From Euborellia annulipes (Eukaryota > Arthropoda > Insecta > Dermaptera > Anisolabididae), in the NCBI GenBank assembly GCA_023213315.1, contig JAKCPI010002713.1, forward strand, positions 1 through 64,000: a DNA stretch of 64,000 nt, given 5' to 3'. The stretch's first letter is position 1; every line of letters starts with the position of its first letter. The notes under the pieces are model-generated. The model was given only the letters and a program-made list of their open reading frames with translations, had not been told where the DNA came from and searched no databases. This document shows, in pieces, positions 21,860-33,470 of this stretch. The position numbers and the translations under genes were made by a program.

Positions 21860-23139
21860 AAAATATATTTATTTTCTATATTCATAATTTATTAAGATAA
21901 ATTTTTTTTGAAATTTTATAGTTTTAGAAAAATCATAAATGAAACTTTAATTATAATTATTTTGACTAACGGTGCTAAATTGTGAGTAGGTTGACCACAT
22001 AAATACATTATGTATTTTAAAAAATATTTTATAATGATTAATTTTTAAAATATAAAAGGGAAATAATTTAATTTTAAAAAATATATATATTTAGGGTGTG
22101 TTTTGTAATATAGATTATTAGTAGAGTTGGTTTGGATAGAATCTGTGTTTATTTGTGAATTCAATAAGATTGTATTGAAAAAGAATAATTGTTTTTAAAA
22201 ATTGTTTTAATTTAAAAATAATTTTTCAAAGTAAAAATAAAGAGTACCCCAAATGAAATGTCATTTTATAGAGACTAAATTAACATATTTCAAAGTTTTT
22301 TTCCCTGTATTTATAAATATTCTTGACTTGAAAAATCAAAAACTCATAATTATTTCTAAAGAGTTTTCCAAACTGACTGAACTGAATTTTAATGTCTCAA
22401 ATTTAAAATACTGAAGAAAAATAATTAACAAATTTCTTTACTAGCGAAAGAAATTTAATTTATTGAAGTTCATTATGTTTTTAAATTCAAGTTATTGTAT
22501 TTTTTTTTTTAATTAATGTTTTTAAATAAAAAAGTTTCAAAGTAAAAAAACATAATTATTTATTAATTTTTTTTTTTCATTTCTCCTCTCTTTCTTAAGT
22601 AAAGAAAAGAGAAATAATATATTAGTAATAATTAGATTTGTATTTAATTATTATAGGGCCTAGTGAGAAAAGTAGAGTAAAAATGTAAAAATGATTCGAA
22701 ATGACGTTCGAAAAGCGGCATAGGATGGCTGTCAGGAGAGAAGAGACGGGGGGGGCGTCGGAGTTGAGGGTCGCAAGAGAGAAGGAATGAGAGAACAGGG
22801 AACAAAACTGTCGGGTAAAGACGCTCTAAAGTGAAGAAAGTATTTGATCAATGCGCAAGGCGAGAAACCCAGTACGAGTCTAGTGGAGTGTGTGAGTAGT
22901 GTTACTCAAATACTGATATTTTGCCCCCCATTATGACTGTTTTTTCATACCTGATAAAAATATAGATGATAAATCACATTCTATTTACAGTAAGTTCTAA
23001 TTTTTCAAAAGATTTTAAGATCCGGACATTATTTACAAGCCGCACCAATCGGCTTCATCCTCACCATCCAGGGGTGCGCCTATGGCGGACCCTCGCCTTT
23101 TTTCAAACATTTTATAATCATTATTTATATGTGCATTAA
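21860..23139. other. Non-coding stretch, partly less AT-rich
   Basis: Mostly AT DNA. The segment 22690-22920 is purine-rich and higher in G/C (an unbroken run of seven G at 22748-22754) and does not match other repeats in the window. No open frame, RNA gene or element ends were recognised. Confidence 0.4.
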
Positions 23140-23545
23140 GGAAAAAAAAAGAAAATTTAATTTAATTATATAACAATTTTTATTACTTTTCATTTGAGAG
23201 ATTAAATTATTATCATTAATTAGTTTTGATTTTTTCATAGAACCCAATGCTTTCCAATGGGCAAAATTCAGGAATTTTTTGAGCCTCTCTATTTGGGAAT
23301 TTGGTGGGTAGAAAAATAATAGTACAAAAAAATAAATAAAATAAACAAGAAATAAATAAATAAATAAATTTTGTGTTTTACAACAAGATTATTAAATAAT
23401 TTACCCAATGGAAAGCATTGAGTAAAATTCTGAATTTTACCCATTGGAAAGCATTGGGTTCTATGAAAAAACCTAATTAATGATAATAATTTTATCTCTC
23501 AAATGAAAAGTAATAAAAATTGTTATATAATTAAATTGAATTTTC
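23140..23545. mobile_element. ~400-bp palindromic element
   Basis: The left arm (AATTATATAACAATTTTTAT ... CCCAATGCTTTCCAATGGGC) is mirrored in the right arm ending at 23545, with a centre around 23290-23400. It is related to the inverted repeat at 20684-20990 by the GGAAAGCATTGGGTT motif. Non-coding. Confidence 0.7.
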
Positions 23546-23619
23546 TTTTTTTTACTCTAAGCGCATATAAATGATTAAAACTCATAATAATTAATAAATG
23601 ACCCAAAAGTGAATGAATC

Positions 23620-23855
23620 TTCTTCTTCTATCCTCGCCTTGTTCCCGCTATGCGGAATCTGCGGACATCATTCTTTCCCTCCAATCCCCCCTATCATGTG
23701 TTTTTACGACCGGGGAGAATAGAACAGCCGCCCGTCGCACGGTCTGACGCCTGTTGAAAATAGAAGGAAGAGACAGGCATATAAAGAACAGATGGACTGT
23801 TCCAGTTCGGGCAACTCGTGGTCGCCATTCACGTACCCACAACATGTGGGCCCCT
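23620..23855 (-). mobile_element. (GAA)-tail SINE-like retroposon, near-complete
   Basis: The minus strand runs from GGGGCCCACATGTTGTGGGT through GGCGACCACGAGTTGCCC and CGTCAGACCGTGCGACGGGC to a (GAA)n tail at 23620-23630. Same family as 39126-39358. The apparent ORFs over it are not genes. Confidence 0.75.
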
Positions 23856-24333
23856 GAGCGAACAAAAGTGAAAGAATATTATTTAAAATAGGAAGAGTCA
23901 CACTTTTTAGTGTTAAACAGCTACGTTAATATTATAATTGAGTGAGAGGATGTTGAAAAGAAGAAAAAAATAATCCATTAATTCATGAATTGGAAAATAG
24001 AGAGAGATTTCTCAATTTTAAGTTTGAATAATTTCTACTAAAAGCCATTTATTTTATTATATCAGAATCGTATAAGTAATTGTAGATAGAAAAACCAGAC
24101 ATTTACGAAATAAAAAGGATTTAACAAAAAATAAAAAAAAAAATATTGCACGAAAAGAACAACAACAACAACAAAAGCTAAAAAGTAAATGCGTGTACGA
24201 GAGAGGGAAGAGTTCAAAAGATTAATTGAACGGAGAGAAGAATAAATGATTGTTCTGTTAGGTGGGTCATTATCGTTGTTGGTCCAGAGGTTCGTTTCCT
24301 TCACAAAATTCCAAAGCTTCAACTAAAATCCCT

Positions 24334-25250
24334 CAAAATAGAAATAAATAAATGAAATTGATAAAATTTTATTAAAAAAAATAAATAAATAAATGAAATT
24401 TGATAAAATTTTATTAAATGAAAATAAACAAATAAATGAAATTGATAAAATTTTATTAAATGGAAATAAATAAATAAATGAAATTAATAAAATTTTATTA
24501 AATGAAAATAAATAAATAAATGAAATTATTAAAATTTTATTAAATAAAAATAAATAAATAAATGAAATTAATAAAATTTTATTAAATGAAAATAAATAAA
24601 TAAATGAAATTATTAAAATTTTATTAAATAAAAATAAATAAATAAATGAAATTATTAAAATTTTATTAAATGAAAATAAATAAATGAAATTGATAAAATT
24701 TTATTTAAAATAAATAAAATTTGATAAAATTTTATTAAATGAAAATAAATAAAGAAATGAAATTGATAAAATTTTATTAAGGTGCGCGTCTCGGAAAACC
24801 GTTAAAACACGATTGACTCGAGGCGGCACCAGATGGCGTTAGTGTTCCCCCATTAGAATACACGCAACTTGTTCCATTTCATTCTAGACTTTCCAGCTAA
24901 TTAATTAAAGGCAAAAAATTAATTATTTTTTAACACAATGATTACTAATTTAATTATCTACAACTTATAGAGCTCCTTTTTTTAAATATCTTTTATTTAA
25001 TGCCATTAATCTAAAAAAATTTTTTTTTTTTCGAAAATCAAAAAAGGGCTTCTATAAGTTGTAGATATTTTAAATAGCTTTAATTTAAAAAAAATTTGAG
25101 GTCGATAGCTTCAAAATTGTGACCGCTAAAAAGTCCCAAAATTAGCACCCCGAGACGCGCACCTTAAATAAAATAAATAAATGAAATTAATAATATTTTA
25201 TTAAATAAAAATAAATAAATAAATGAAATTATTAAAATTTTATTAAATAA
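24334..25250 (+). repeat. ~40-bp AT-rich tandem array, interrupted
   Basis: About eleven units of AAATAAATAAATGAAATTGA plus TAAAATTTTATTAAATGA lie in 24334-24780, and two more in 25166-25250 after a 383-bp insertion. The unit contains the palindrome TAAAATTTTA. A minisatellite with no coding role visible. Confidence 0.9.
24781..25163. mobile_element. TTAA-flanked MITE inserted in the tandem array
   Basis: Perfect 13-bp inverted ends GGTGCGCGTCTCG / CGAGACGCGCACC are bordered by TTAA (24777-24780 and 25164-25167). The array continues on both sides. Homologous copies sit at 34712-35104 and about 36190-37351, also next to TTAA. The TTAA target indicates piggyBac-type mobilisation. No coding sequence. 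Confidence 0.85.
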
Positions 25251-25989
25251 ATATCATTCTTTTGAGTGACTTGTTAATAAAAGGATGTATGCTTTTGTAG
25301 GTTATTCCCTTTTTCATTGCAAAGTTAAGCAAGGCTAAGCACTGTAGAACGTTAAATGGGTGATCCACGAACCTAAATTTACATACACTTATATCAAAAG
25401 TATTATTTTTAAAAAATGGAGGCGAAATATAAAGCAATTTTTTATTTTTCTCTTTTTAAAAGAAAGGACATCCTTATTTCTTTATTTTTTTTTTTTCAAT
25501 TGAATAAAGAGAGAGAGTTTGTGTCTGTTGTGGGTGGGTGGAGGCGTCTATAAAATATGGAATGTAAATTTTTTTTTTTAAAAGCTCTAGAACACAAGAG
25601 AGCTCAAAACAACTTCACAACGTCACGTTTTAGAATTTAATTAACATTTAAAATAATATAAAATTATTATTAAATAGAGAGAGAGAAAGAAATTAACAAA
25701 CAAACAAAAATGTAAAGTAAATAGAGAAATTATAAATTAGTTTTATGCAAAGTTCATTAATCCATTGATGAAATAAAAAAATAAAAAATTTGGATTTTGA
25801 ATATTGTTTCTAAAACATAACCTTATTTTCACAAAAACATCCTTTCGCTAACAAAGCTCTCAAAAGAATGATTTGTTAATTAATAAAATTTAATAATTTA
25901 AATAATTTATTTATTTATAAATTAAAAAAAAAAATAAACCAATTAACTCAATGGCTGTGTAATTGTTTGTAGCAGGCGCAGAACAAAAA

Positions 25990-26725
25990 CAACTTCGTCT
26001 TTTAGACACCCTATATCTGATTAATTATTGGATTTAGAAAGAAAAGTTTCAAATAAAAGTTGGAGATAAGGATATTTACTACAAAATTTATTTAAAACTC
26101 TTCTTTCTAAATCCATTAATTATCGTGCTACAGGGTGTCTAAAACGGAGAGTATCCAAATTTTTGAAACAAAATGTTTCTGGCTCTTTTTAACCATGAGA
26201 TCTAAATATTATCATTTTTGTAGTGATGAAAATTTGTATGGAATTTTATTTAAAACATTTTTTTTTTTTTCAAAACCCAATAATTAACAAACTAAATGGC
26301 TCTAAAACTACTTAAAGGTTATTTCTTGTAGCTAGTTAACTAATGGGTTTAGAAAAAAATAACTATACATAGATAAAGGTTATAGAAAATTTTCTTTTCT
26401 ATAAAATTATAAAAATTATTTCTCGAGTTGAATTTATAATTTTGCTCAAATTATTTTAAATTATTGTAAAAACTACTTTCTTTTTTGGATGATTTATTCT
26501 TTTTTGTAAGAGCCAGAAACATTTTGTTTCAGAAATAGGGAACAAAAACATACTCCCTTTTTAGACACCCAGTAGTTCGTTAATTAATGAATTTAGAAAG
26601 AAGAGTTTTAAATAAAAATTGTAGTAAATATTTCTAACTCCAACTTTTATTTGAAACTTTTCTTTCTAAATCCAATAATTAACGAGCTATAGGGTGTCTA
26701 AAAATCGAGAGTATGTTTTTGTTGA
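25990..26725. mobile_element. Nested palindrome built from TAGACACCC modules
   Basis: Two ~145-bp modules (about 26000-26145 and 26565-26710) each begin TTTTAGACACCC and end GGGTGTCTAAAA, so each is itself palindromic. They flank an inner inverted repeat (AAACAAAATGTTTCTGGCTC near 26166 mirrored near 26512-26530). This looks like a foldback formed by two head-to-head MITE copies. Confidence 0.6.
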
Positions 26726-27810
26726 TTAGGGAGGTATACATTAAACCAGTTTTGTTTTAATTAGAGGCCAGTTAGTTGTAGTTTTTGTATTTACACATAC
26801 CGCTAAACAAGTAATTTAGAAGCTGAAGGGATCGAACACATGAACAAATCATAAGCGAGAGGGATTAATTATGATAATGGAATCAGTCATGGCTACTTTG
26901 ACTCTTAAATGGCTGACTAATAAATTGAGAGGAAATGAGAGATTTTAGAATTATGGATGATAAAAAGAGCCATAAACGTCGTCTGTAACAAGAGAGGATT
27001 ATAATTTATCTTAAAAAAAGAAAAAAAAAATTATATAGAATAAGTAATTAAATTGTAAGATAGATAGAAGAAAGAAAGAAACCATTTTTTTTTTTTTTTT
27101 TTTTGCAAAGGTCAAAGAAGTATGCAAAGTAGGTGGGGGTGGTTAAGAGTATAAAATAAAAAAAAGGCAAAGGATTTTCTCTTTAAAATTATGACAGAAA
27201 TAAAATGAATCATAAACTCACAGTGCTGTCACAATTTGTGTTAATTATTTGTGAGAAAACGTTCTGTTGCTGTTCTGGTTGCCTTCTTCAGGCGTCTCAG
27301 TCAAATTCCTTCTTTAGAGACAATGTTAAATCCCCAAATGGGGATTTGAATGTAATTTCGAAAAGGGGGTCCCATTAACTTTTTACTCATTAAAAAAAAA
27401 ATTTCCGATTCTTATGAAATTTTGTATTTATTTAGGATTCCCTAGTGTGTATAAAATCTCCAAATATGAGATTAAAATTTTGAAAAATTAACCATAGTTC
27501 ATTTCAAGCAGTCAACATTTAAAATTACACAGAGCCTATGGAAATTTTGAACCATTTTTTACTTTTTAATTATGAAATGCAAATGGTCAAGTTTGAAACT
27601 AAGGTGCTATGGGAAAATAAATATCGAAAGGAAGGGGGGGGGGCATCTTGATACAAAAAATCTGGTGTGATAGCACGGTACACAACTTTCGATAAGCGAA
27701 GGTGTGTTAAGTCACTCACCAGTTTTTTTATCATCCTTACTATAGGAAATTGTAAAAATAAAGAATAGTCTATTTACAATTTTTAATGAATAATTTATTA
27801 ATGAAATAAG
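26726..27810. other. Non-coding stretch with decayed repeats
   Basis: Contains a poly-T run at 27087-27104 and, near 27655-27715, a fragment of the TCTGGTGTGA mariner family. No gene seen. Confidence 0.45.
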
Positions 27811-28090
27811 AAGCCCCCGGATGTGGCGTAGTAGGTAGCGTGCCTACCTCCTATACCAAACGTCGCGGGTTCGGACCCAGGCAGTCCGATGATTTTATTT
27901 AAGCCATTTGGATACCAGATGGCTTAAATAGAAATGCCTGAACACCAAATTGATTTATTAATTACAACGGTTATCGTCAAAGTCTTATATGGCCTAAGTT
28001 GCCGAAAAGACTGTGTGAATGTGTGTGTGAGTGTGAGTGTGAATGGGAAAAAGTGTGAATGTTTAAAAAAAAAAAATAAATAAATAAAAT
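27811..28090 (+). mobile_element. Full-length tRNA-headed SINE (head variant 1)
   Basis: The head has an A-box-like TGGCGTAGTAGG (27824-27835) and a B-box-like GGGTTCGGACCC (27867-27878). These are followed by a body with a small hairpin (TTAAGCCATTTGG/CCAGATGGCTTAA), the core GTCTTATATGGCCTAAGTTG, a (TG)n segment and an A-rich tail with (AAAT)n. The boxes are internal pol III promoter elements. It is the only copy of this variant in the window that keeps its head. Confidence 0.85.
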
Positions 28091-28204
28091 AAGAAAAGGT
28101 ATTTTAATGAATAATAAATTGAATTAAATATTTACAAAAACACAAATGAATGAAATAGAATAAAATAAAAGTCTCACACTCTCGATAAAAGTTTATATTT
28201 ACAA

Positions 28205-28680
28205 GGGGTGGAGCGAGGAGGGGGAAACACGGACAAACGCGCACTCCGCAATATTCGCGTCCTCTTCGCACTCCGCACGATCGCGAGCCGTCTAGTCGCT
28301 GTGTTGGATATGAACCCGTCTGGCTCTTATCCCGTCGTTGGCGAGTATAAGGGCAGGAGCCCGTCTGGAACAGAGAGCTTCTTGTACTGCCGATTGTCCC
28401 CGATTGCCGACCTTTTAAAGGGCCGGCCTGCCCATGCTAATAAAAATAGTATCTTTTTTAAAAGCATGGGCCAAGATCCTCTCTCGATCCTATTTTCGCC
28501 TCCTACATTACTATATATAAAACGCTAGCGGCTGACTTCCTGTCCCTGTGTGTATGTACCTATCAGGACGCTGATTGGCCAGAATAAAAGCAAGTTGAGT
28601 CAAAGAGGGAAATTTAAAATTTTGCAATTGCTCCCCGAAAGGGGTCCAGGAAGCCTCGAAGGTTTTTTCACTTGTTTCAA
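28205..28680. other. GC- and CpG-rich island, unassigned
   Basis: It stands out from the AT-rich surroundings by many CG dinucleotides (for example CGCACTCCGC, CACGATCGCGAGCCG). A TATATATAAAACGC box sits near 28511. The 106-codon frame at 28208-28528 has no recognisable domain. It could be a promoter, a solo LTR or the end of an unrecognised element; no LTR boundaries or partner copy were found. Confidence 0.35.
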
Positions 28681-28689
28681 ATAAAAAAA

Positions 28690-29215
28690 AATTCCTGTTA
28701 TCATTTCATTCCGTGTTCAAGCAACAACGAACGTTCCATTTCACAAATTTCATAATAATAATCGGTTAGAGTTTCGCTGCTCGTTTGCATCTTTTCACGG
28801 CAAGTGATAATCTCTATTATCAGAGAGAGAGAGAGAGGAAATAAGCAGGTGTTGCAGAATTAAAATCTCGCCTCATTCACAATTCGCGTGTTCTATTCCA
28901 ATAAAGGAATTGTAACTCTGGTGGTGGTGATGATGATGATGGATGATGAATTGAAGATCACTGATCAGGAACGATCTGACGTCTCTCTCTCTCTGTGTAA
29001 TATTTTTTTTTTCCTATTCGTTGCTCAAAAAAAAAAAAAAATAACACGATGATATATATTATTAGAGATAGATTCAGAAACTCTCACTAGGTAGGAGATC
29101 ACATAACCAATAGAGAAAGGAGGCCTAAAAGTTCCATTTAAATTTAGAAATAACTCTCAGAAAATTAAATTAAAAATTTTATTTAGTATTACAAAACACT
29201 ACGTCATAAGTTAAG
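28690..29215. other. Non-coding stretch with microsatellites
   Basis: (GA)n near 28822-28836, (GATG)n/(GAT)n near 28928-28947, (CT)n near 28983-28995. No gene seen. Confidence 0.5.
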
Positions 29216-29218
29216 ACC

Positions 29219-29320
29219 GTTGCACAAAAAAACCTGGTGTGCCTGGCGCACAGCACACAACTTTCTCATACCCTTTGGCAAGAGAAAGTTGTGCAACCAG
29301 ATTTTTTGTGTCGAGATATA
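29219..29320. mobile_element. Short palindromic mariner-family MITE
   Basis: AACCTGGTGTGCCTGGCGCA on the left and ACAACTTTCTC / GAGAAAGTTGTGCAACCAGA on the right form a ~100-bp hairpin. Its ends match the TCTGGTGTGAC termini of the mariner-family copies at 16981, 34243 and 40640. Confidence 0.6.
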
Positions 29321-29398
29321 TTTAGTTGCTCTTAGCATTTTAGTTCCAAACTTGACCACCCGATTCATAGATGGCGCTGAGCTACGAATGCTTCCACA

Positions 29399-29830
29399 TC
29401 AGTAAAGTGTACTTGAAACGATTCCCACGAAAAATTTCACTGATTTACTTTTTAAAGAGCATCTAAAAAATAGTTGATTTATGAATTTTAAATAAAATCG
29501 TTGCAGCGAATTTTGAGAAAATCGCAAAAAACTGAAATAGTACATCAGTAAAGTGTACTTCAAACAATTTCCACGAAAAATTTCATTGATATACTTTTTA
29601 AAGAGCATCTAAAAAATAGGTGATTTTTGAATTTTAATCAAAATCATTGTATCGAATTTTGAGAAAATAAAAAAAAACTGAAAAAGTACATCAGTAAAGT
29701 ACTAGTACTTTTTGGCTGATTTTGTTCAAAAGCTTATTTTCACTCCTAAAGGAGGTGTCTAACTTAAATATAAAATTTCAAACTCGTAGCTCTTTTAGTT
29801 CCTGAGATAATTTGTTCACAGACAGACACA
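29399..29830 (-). mobile_element. mariner-family arm, internally duplicated
   Basis: The block containing CATCAGTAAAGTGTACTT, TTTAAAGAGCATCTAAAAAA and AATCGTTGCAGCGAATTTT occurs twice in tandem (from 29399 and from about 29542). Then comes the GTACTAGTACTTTTTGGCTG segment seen in the same order in reverse at 40370-40480 and 47700-47830. Non-coding arm of the mariner family, with a local tandem duplication. Confidence 0.6.
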
Positions 29831-30635
29831 CAGACTAAACATATATATGTAAGAGGAAATAAAAATTATAATTAGGCTTACTTAATTCGAACTCTGTGCT
29901 GTCAACCGTAGGCTCTAGTTGAAATACTTTGTATTTAAACAAAACGAATTATTTATTATAAATGAACTGGAAAGGCTGGATATCCTGGGCTCGGTTCCCG
30001 GGGCCCCATCAACAAATAAACATACACATTTGTTAAATACAAGAGAAGAAAGAAGATATTTTCTTTTTTCAAACATTATTTATTTATTTATTTATTTGGC
30101 CTACTTATTTAAATAAAAGAGATCAAAACTAATTTTATTATATAATCTCTCTTTAGTAAAAAAAAAAAAAAAAAATCTATATCTCAATATAAATCTTCAA
30201 TCTTAATGTTTTTGTAAATGTCTTACGTAAGTTTTAATCATTATTTTTCTAACCTTAATTGAGTTATATAGATAAGGGCGATTTCTTGTTTACCTAGTAA
30301 CCTTAGATAGGCAAATAAGATATAATAATACATACATTTAAAAAAAATAAAAATTCCTTTCGTATTCATTTGCATTTTATTTCGAGTTTTTACTTGAATT
30401 ATTTTACAATATTTAATTTAAAAAATAACCCCATGAAATTTAGGCCAGTAGTTTTAGAGACGGAATGTGTAAAAATAATATAATTAAATCACACAAATTT
30501 TATTTTACAATTATTTATATTTATATTAATTTAAATTTCAATTCGATATCTTTTTCAACAATTAGTGAATTTTTTAAAGTTTTTGTAAATTGATGGAAAA
30601 TTAAATAAACATTTTTTAATTTAATTAATTACATA
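29831..30635. other. AT-rich non-coding stretch
   Basis: Low-complexity AT DNA with A-runs near 30160. No gene or element with readable ends. Confidence 0.5.
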
Positions 30636-30849
30636 TGGACCGTGTTATGCAATGGTGTGCCAAAGACCAAAGAGTTTTGAGAAAATTATATATAATTTTT
30701 CTTGTCAATTGTGCAAGTAACATTAAATATAAATTTTTTTAGGACATATTTCATAAAAAATACTATTAATTAAAGCATTTGAAACAATATTCCGTGCTTA
30801 ACCTTTTGAATTTTTTGGTCTTTGACACACCATTGCATAACAGGGTCCA
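30636..30849. mobile_element. TA-flanked MITE with 37-bp inverted ends
   Basis: TGGACCGTGTTATGCAATGG and the mirrored CCATTGCATAACAGGGTCCA form long inverted ends with TA on both sides (30634-30635, 30850-30851), a mariner/pogo-like target. A longer relative with the same ends lies at 43478-44448, so this 214-bp copy looks like an internal-deletion derivative. Confidence 0.8.
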
Positions 30850-30851
30850 TA

Positions 30852-32770
30852 TATTAAAAGCAATTCCTCCAAATATTTTTAATTTAAATAAAAAAATAAA
30901 AAAATTTAATTATTACTAGTCTATTATTTTGTCATGAACTCAGAAATTAGTCGACGAATTTTTATGGGGCTTCTTTTTTGAATTAAAAAAAAAAAAAAAA
31001 CATCCGATAGATAAACTCTACACAGAGGTAGAAGTTTTGCTTCTTATCTTTAAAGTCAGACTTTCGAGCGACAAAAATTGAATCGGCTATCAATTAACTG
31101 GCCAATTAAACTCCTCGTGACTTGAATAAGCCAATGTTAGAACACCCCTAACCCTTACCATAAGAAGCGAAACCTCTACATCTGCCTAAAGTCTCTGGTT
31201 ATTGGGTGTTTATATATTTAAATCTCTCTAACACATAATAAATAAATGGAAGAATTATTATATAGAAATTTATATTTAAATTATTTATTTATTTATAATT
31301 AAATTCCATGAATCATTTTTTTTTTCTAAATTAATTTCATAATTAGATATCAATTAAAAAAAAAAATTTGCAAACAATAAATATTTAATATCATTAAATA
31401 ATAATATTCAATAATAGTAAAATTCAATTATTTTAATTAACTTATTATTTTGTCATGAACTTAGAAATTACTTGACCGATTTTTATGGGCCATTTTATTT
31501 TCTTTCTTTTTTTTCTTGAATGTATAGAGAATTTTTTTTTATTTTTGGCAAAAACCAAACTAAATGAAACAAGAGCAAGTCTCTGAAAAAAAATAAAAAA
31601 GAAAATAATATTTTATTTCAATAAAAACATTTTTTTCATTAAAAAAGGAAAGAAATAAAAATTATCTTTCAAATAGATAAAATTATTTACCCGTTAGTTA
31701 GTTGACAGCGAAGTTAAAAGAAAAATCAAGGGACTAATACAACGAACAAGAGGAGGGCCCTCCTATGGGGGGCTTGGCTAGATACACTTATACCCACCAA
31801 AGAGCTACTCTCCATAACCATGACAAAAATGAAATTAGTGTGATTGAATTTTAACTTTCCCTTTGTAACGTATGAACTCTGAAACTACTTGACCAATTTT
31901 TATGAGGCTTTATATAATTTCTGGGGGGTGGTTTTAGGTTATATATTACCCACTGGGTTTAAAAAGGAAAATGGATTAATTTTGAAACCCTGCCCTTTTG
32001 GGGGGGAGAGAATAATAAAAGTCGGATTGCGCTAAAGACATGCATTTTTTCTTTCATTCTTTGTTAATTGAATTGATTGCTGATTAATGCAATTAACAAC
32101 CATTTCCAAGAAACATTGCTTTCTATGTTTGTTGGTACTGTCTGTTCCGCAGAGGACCTTTTGAGTTTGACCCTTGCAAGAGCGGGAATTACAGAAAAAG
32201 AGATTGGAATTTGAGAGAGAGAGAATTCGTGATTGAATTGATTTGGAAGTCAATAAAAACGTGAGGAAAATGAAAAAGAAAGAAAGAAAAAAAAACGATT
32301 AAAATGTCTTAATCAGTTAAAACTAATCCTCAGGCAAAAGAGCAGGCGTTAACCTCAAAAAGTATCCTTTTTTTTTTTACTTTTTTTTTCATTAAAAGCG
32401 CCTTTAAAAGGCTGTTTGGTTTGAGGCCTTTTTTGGTCATTAAACCAAATTAGAAGATGCTTTATTTGGTGAAGAGAAAAAATAGATTACACACACACAC
32501 ACTTAGGTACACTTATCACGGCCACCCACTAAAAAAAATATATAGAAATTCTCAATATACAGGGTGATCCTAAAGCTTAAGTTTTTTTTTTTTTTTTATT
32601 TAAATATATAAGTATTTTATAAACCATGCATGTTTTGTTGTATTACTAATATTTATAAGGATAAAATATTTCAGAATTGGAAAGCAAATTTTTGAAATTT
32701 GAGACTTAAATTTTTTTCTAAATATTTTTCGAGATCTATATATTTAGTATTGGATATAGGTGACGTAGCA
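30852..32770. other. AT-rich stretch with a recurrent short repeat
   Basis: The motif GAACT(C/T)AGAAA(T/C)TACTTGACC...TTTTTATGGG recurs near 30936, 31452 and 31868, and again near 56328 and 59920. It is a dispersed repeat of unknown type, perhaps Helitron-related. The segment 31010-31210 is less AT-rich and contains no recognised feature. Confidence 0.5.
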
Positions 32771-32815
32771 GCCAAGGAATTAAATAAAACACTTTTATTC
32801 AATCAATCAATCAAT

Positions 32816-32862
32816 CGTCGACGTTTCGGCCGCAAATCACAACCTTCATCAGGGTGATTAAT
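32816..32862 (-). ncRNA. Hammerhead-ribozyme-like motif
   Basis: Minus strand: CTGATGA, stem II AGGTT...GGCC (two G-C and two U-G pairs) with a 9-base loop, GAAAC, GTC. Stem I can pair AATCA with TGATT across an internal loop. The core is intact. Confidence 0.58.
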
Positions 32863-32867
32863 TCTTA

Positions 32868-32920
32868 GAATAATCCTGATGAAGTTCGTGATTTGCGGCC
32901 GAAACGTCGACGATTGATTG
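32868..32920 (+). ncRNA. Hammerhead-ribozyme-like motif, mirror copy
   Basis: CTGATGA (32876-32882), weakened stem II (AGTTCG...GGCC), GAAAC (32901-32905) and GTC (32906-32908). The core is intact and the hairpin poorer than in the opposite arm. Confidence 0.52.
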
Positions 32921-32959
32921 ATTAATTAAATAAAAGTCTTTTATTTAATTCCGTCTCTT

Positions 32960-33470
32960 ATTGGATTGGGAATAATGGATCTCACCACAATAGCCCCCAG
33001 GCAATTCTACGAGGAGAGGAAGTTGCTGAGACATCCCGCTCTGTGGAAGGGACGTAAAGAAGGTTCCCTCTCAGTGATGCATTCTTCTAAAGGAGTCGGT
33101 GCTGAGGGGGTCCCTCTTCAGACTAGGACATCCTCCCTAGCATAGAAGAGGTTGGACAAAAGGAACCAGAAATAAGGATTAGTTCACTAGATATAAACGA
33201 AAGCAGGAGGAGGAGTTAGAGACAGGAAATAATGTAACTTCACGGGGCCCGGAGATGGGCCGGTTGGGTTTGAGGTGTGTGTCTTCGTGCACGAAAGCAT
33301 CTCGGGCAAATAAACGGATAGGAATTTCCAATAAAAAAAAAATTTAATTCAATATTTATATTAATTGCTGCATATGATTACCGAAAGTCAAGGGTCCGCT
33401 GCAGGCGAACGGTCTTAGTTTAGAAGCGAATTCCTCCAAAGCCGGGAGAAACATAGAAAAATTCTTGGTG
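32960..33470. other. Higher-GC unique segment, unassigned
   Basis: Base composition is near balanced and the segment matches nothing else in the window. No open frame longer than background and no clear splice-site pair. It could be part of an unrecognised gene or retroelement. Confidence 0.35.

Larger units (their letters stand above)
32774..32952. mobile_element. Small palindrome with two hammerhead-like motifs
   Basis: The arms AATAAAACACTTTTATTCAATCAATC... and their mirror (to 32952) enclose a ~25-bp centre. Both arms carry CTGATGA...CGGCCGAAACGTCGAC in opposite directions. Confidence 0.75.

Noticed and set aside
24334..25250. CRISPR-like array at the 40-bp repeats
   Set aside because: Units are directly adjacent with no unique spacers, in an animal genome; it is a minisatellite.
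28205..28680. LTR retrotransposon at the CpG-rich island
   Set aside because: No second LTR, primer-binding site, TG...CA boundaries or gag/pol sequence was found.
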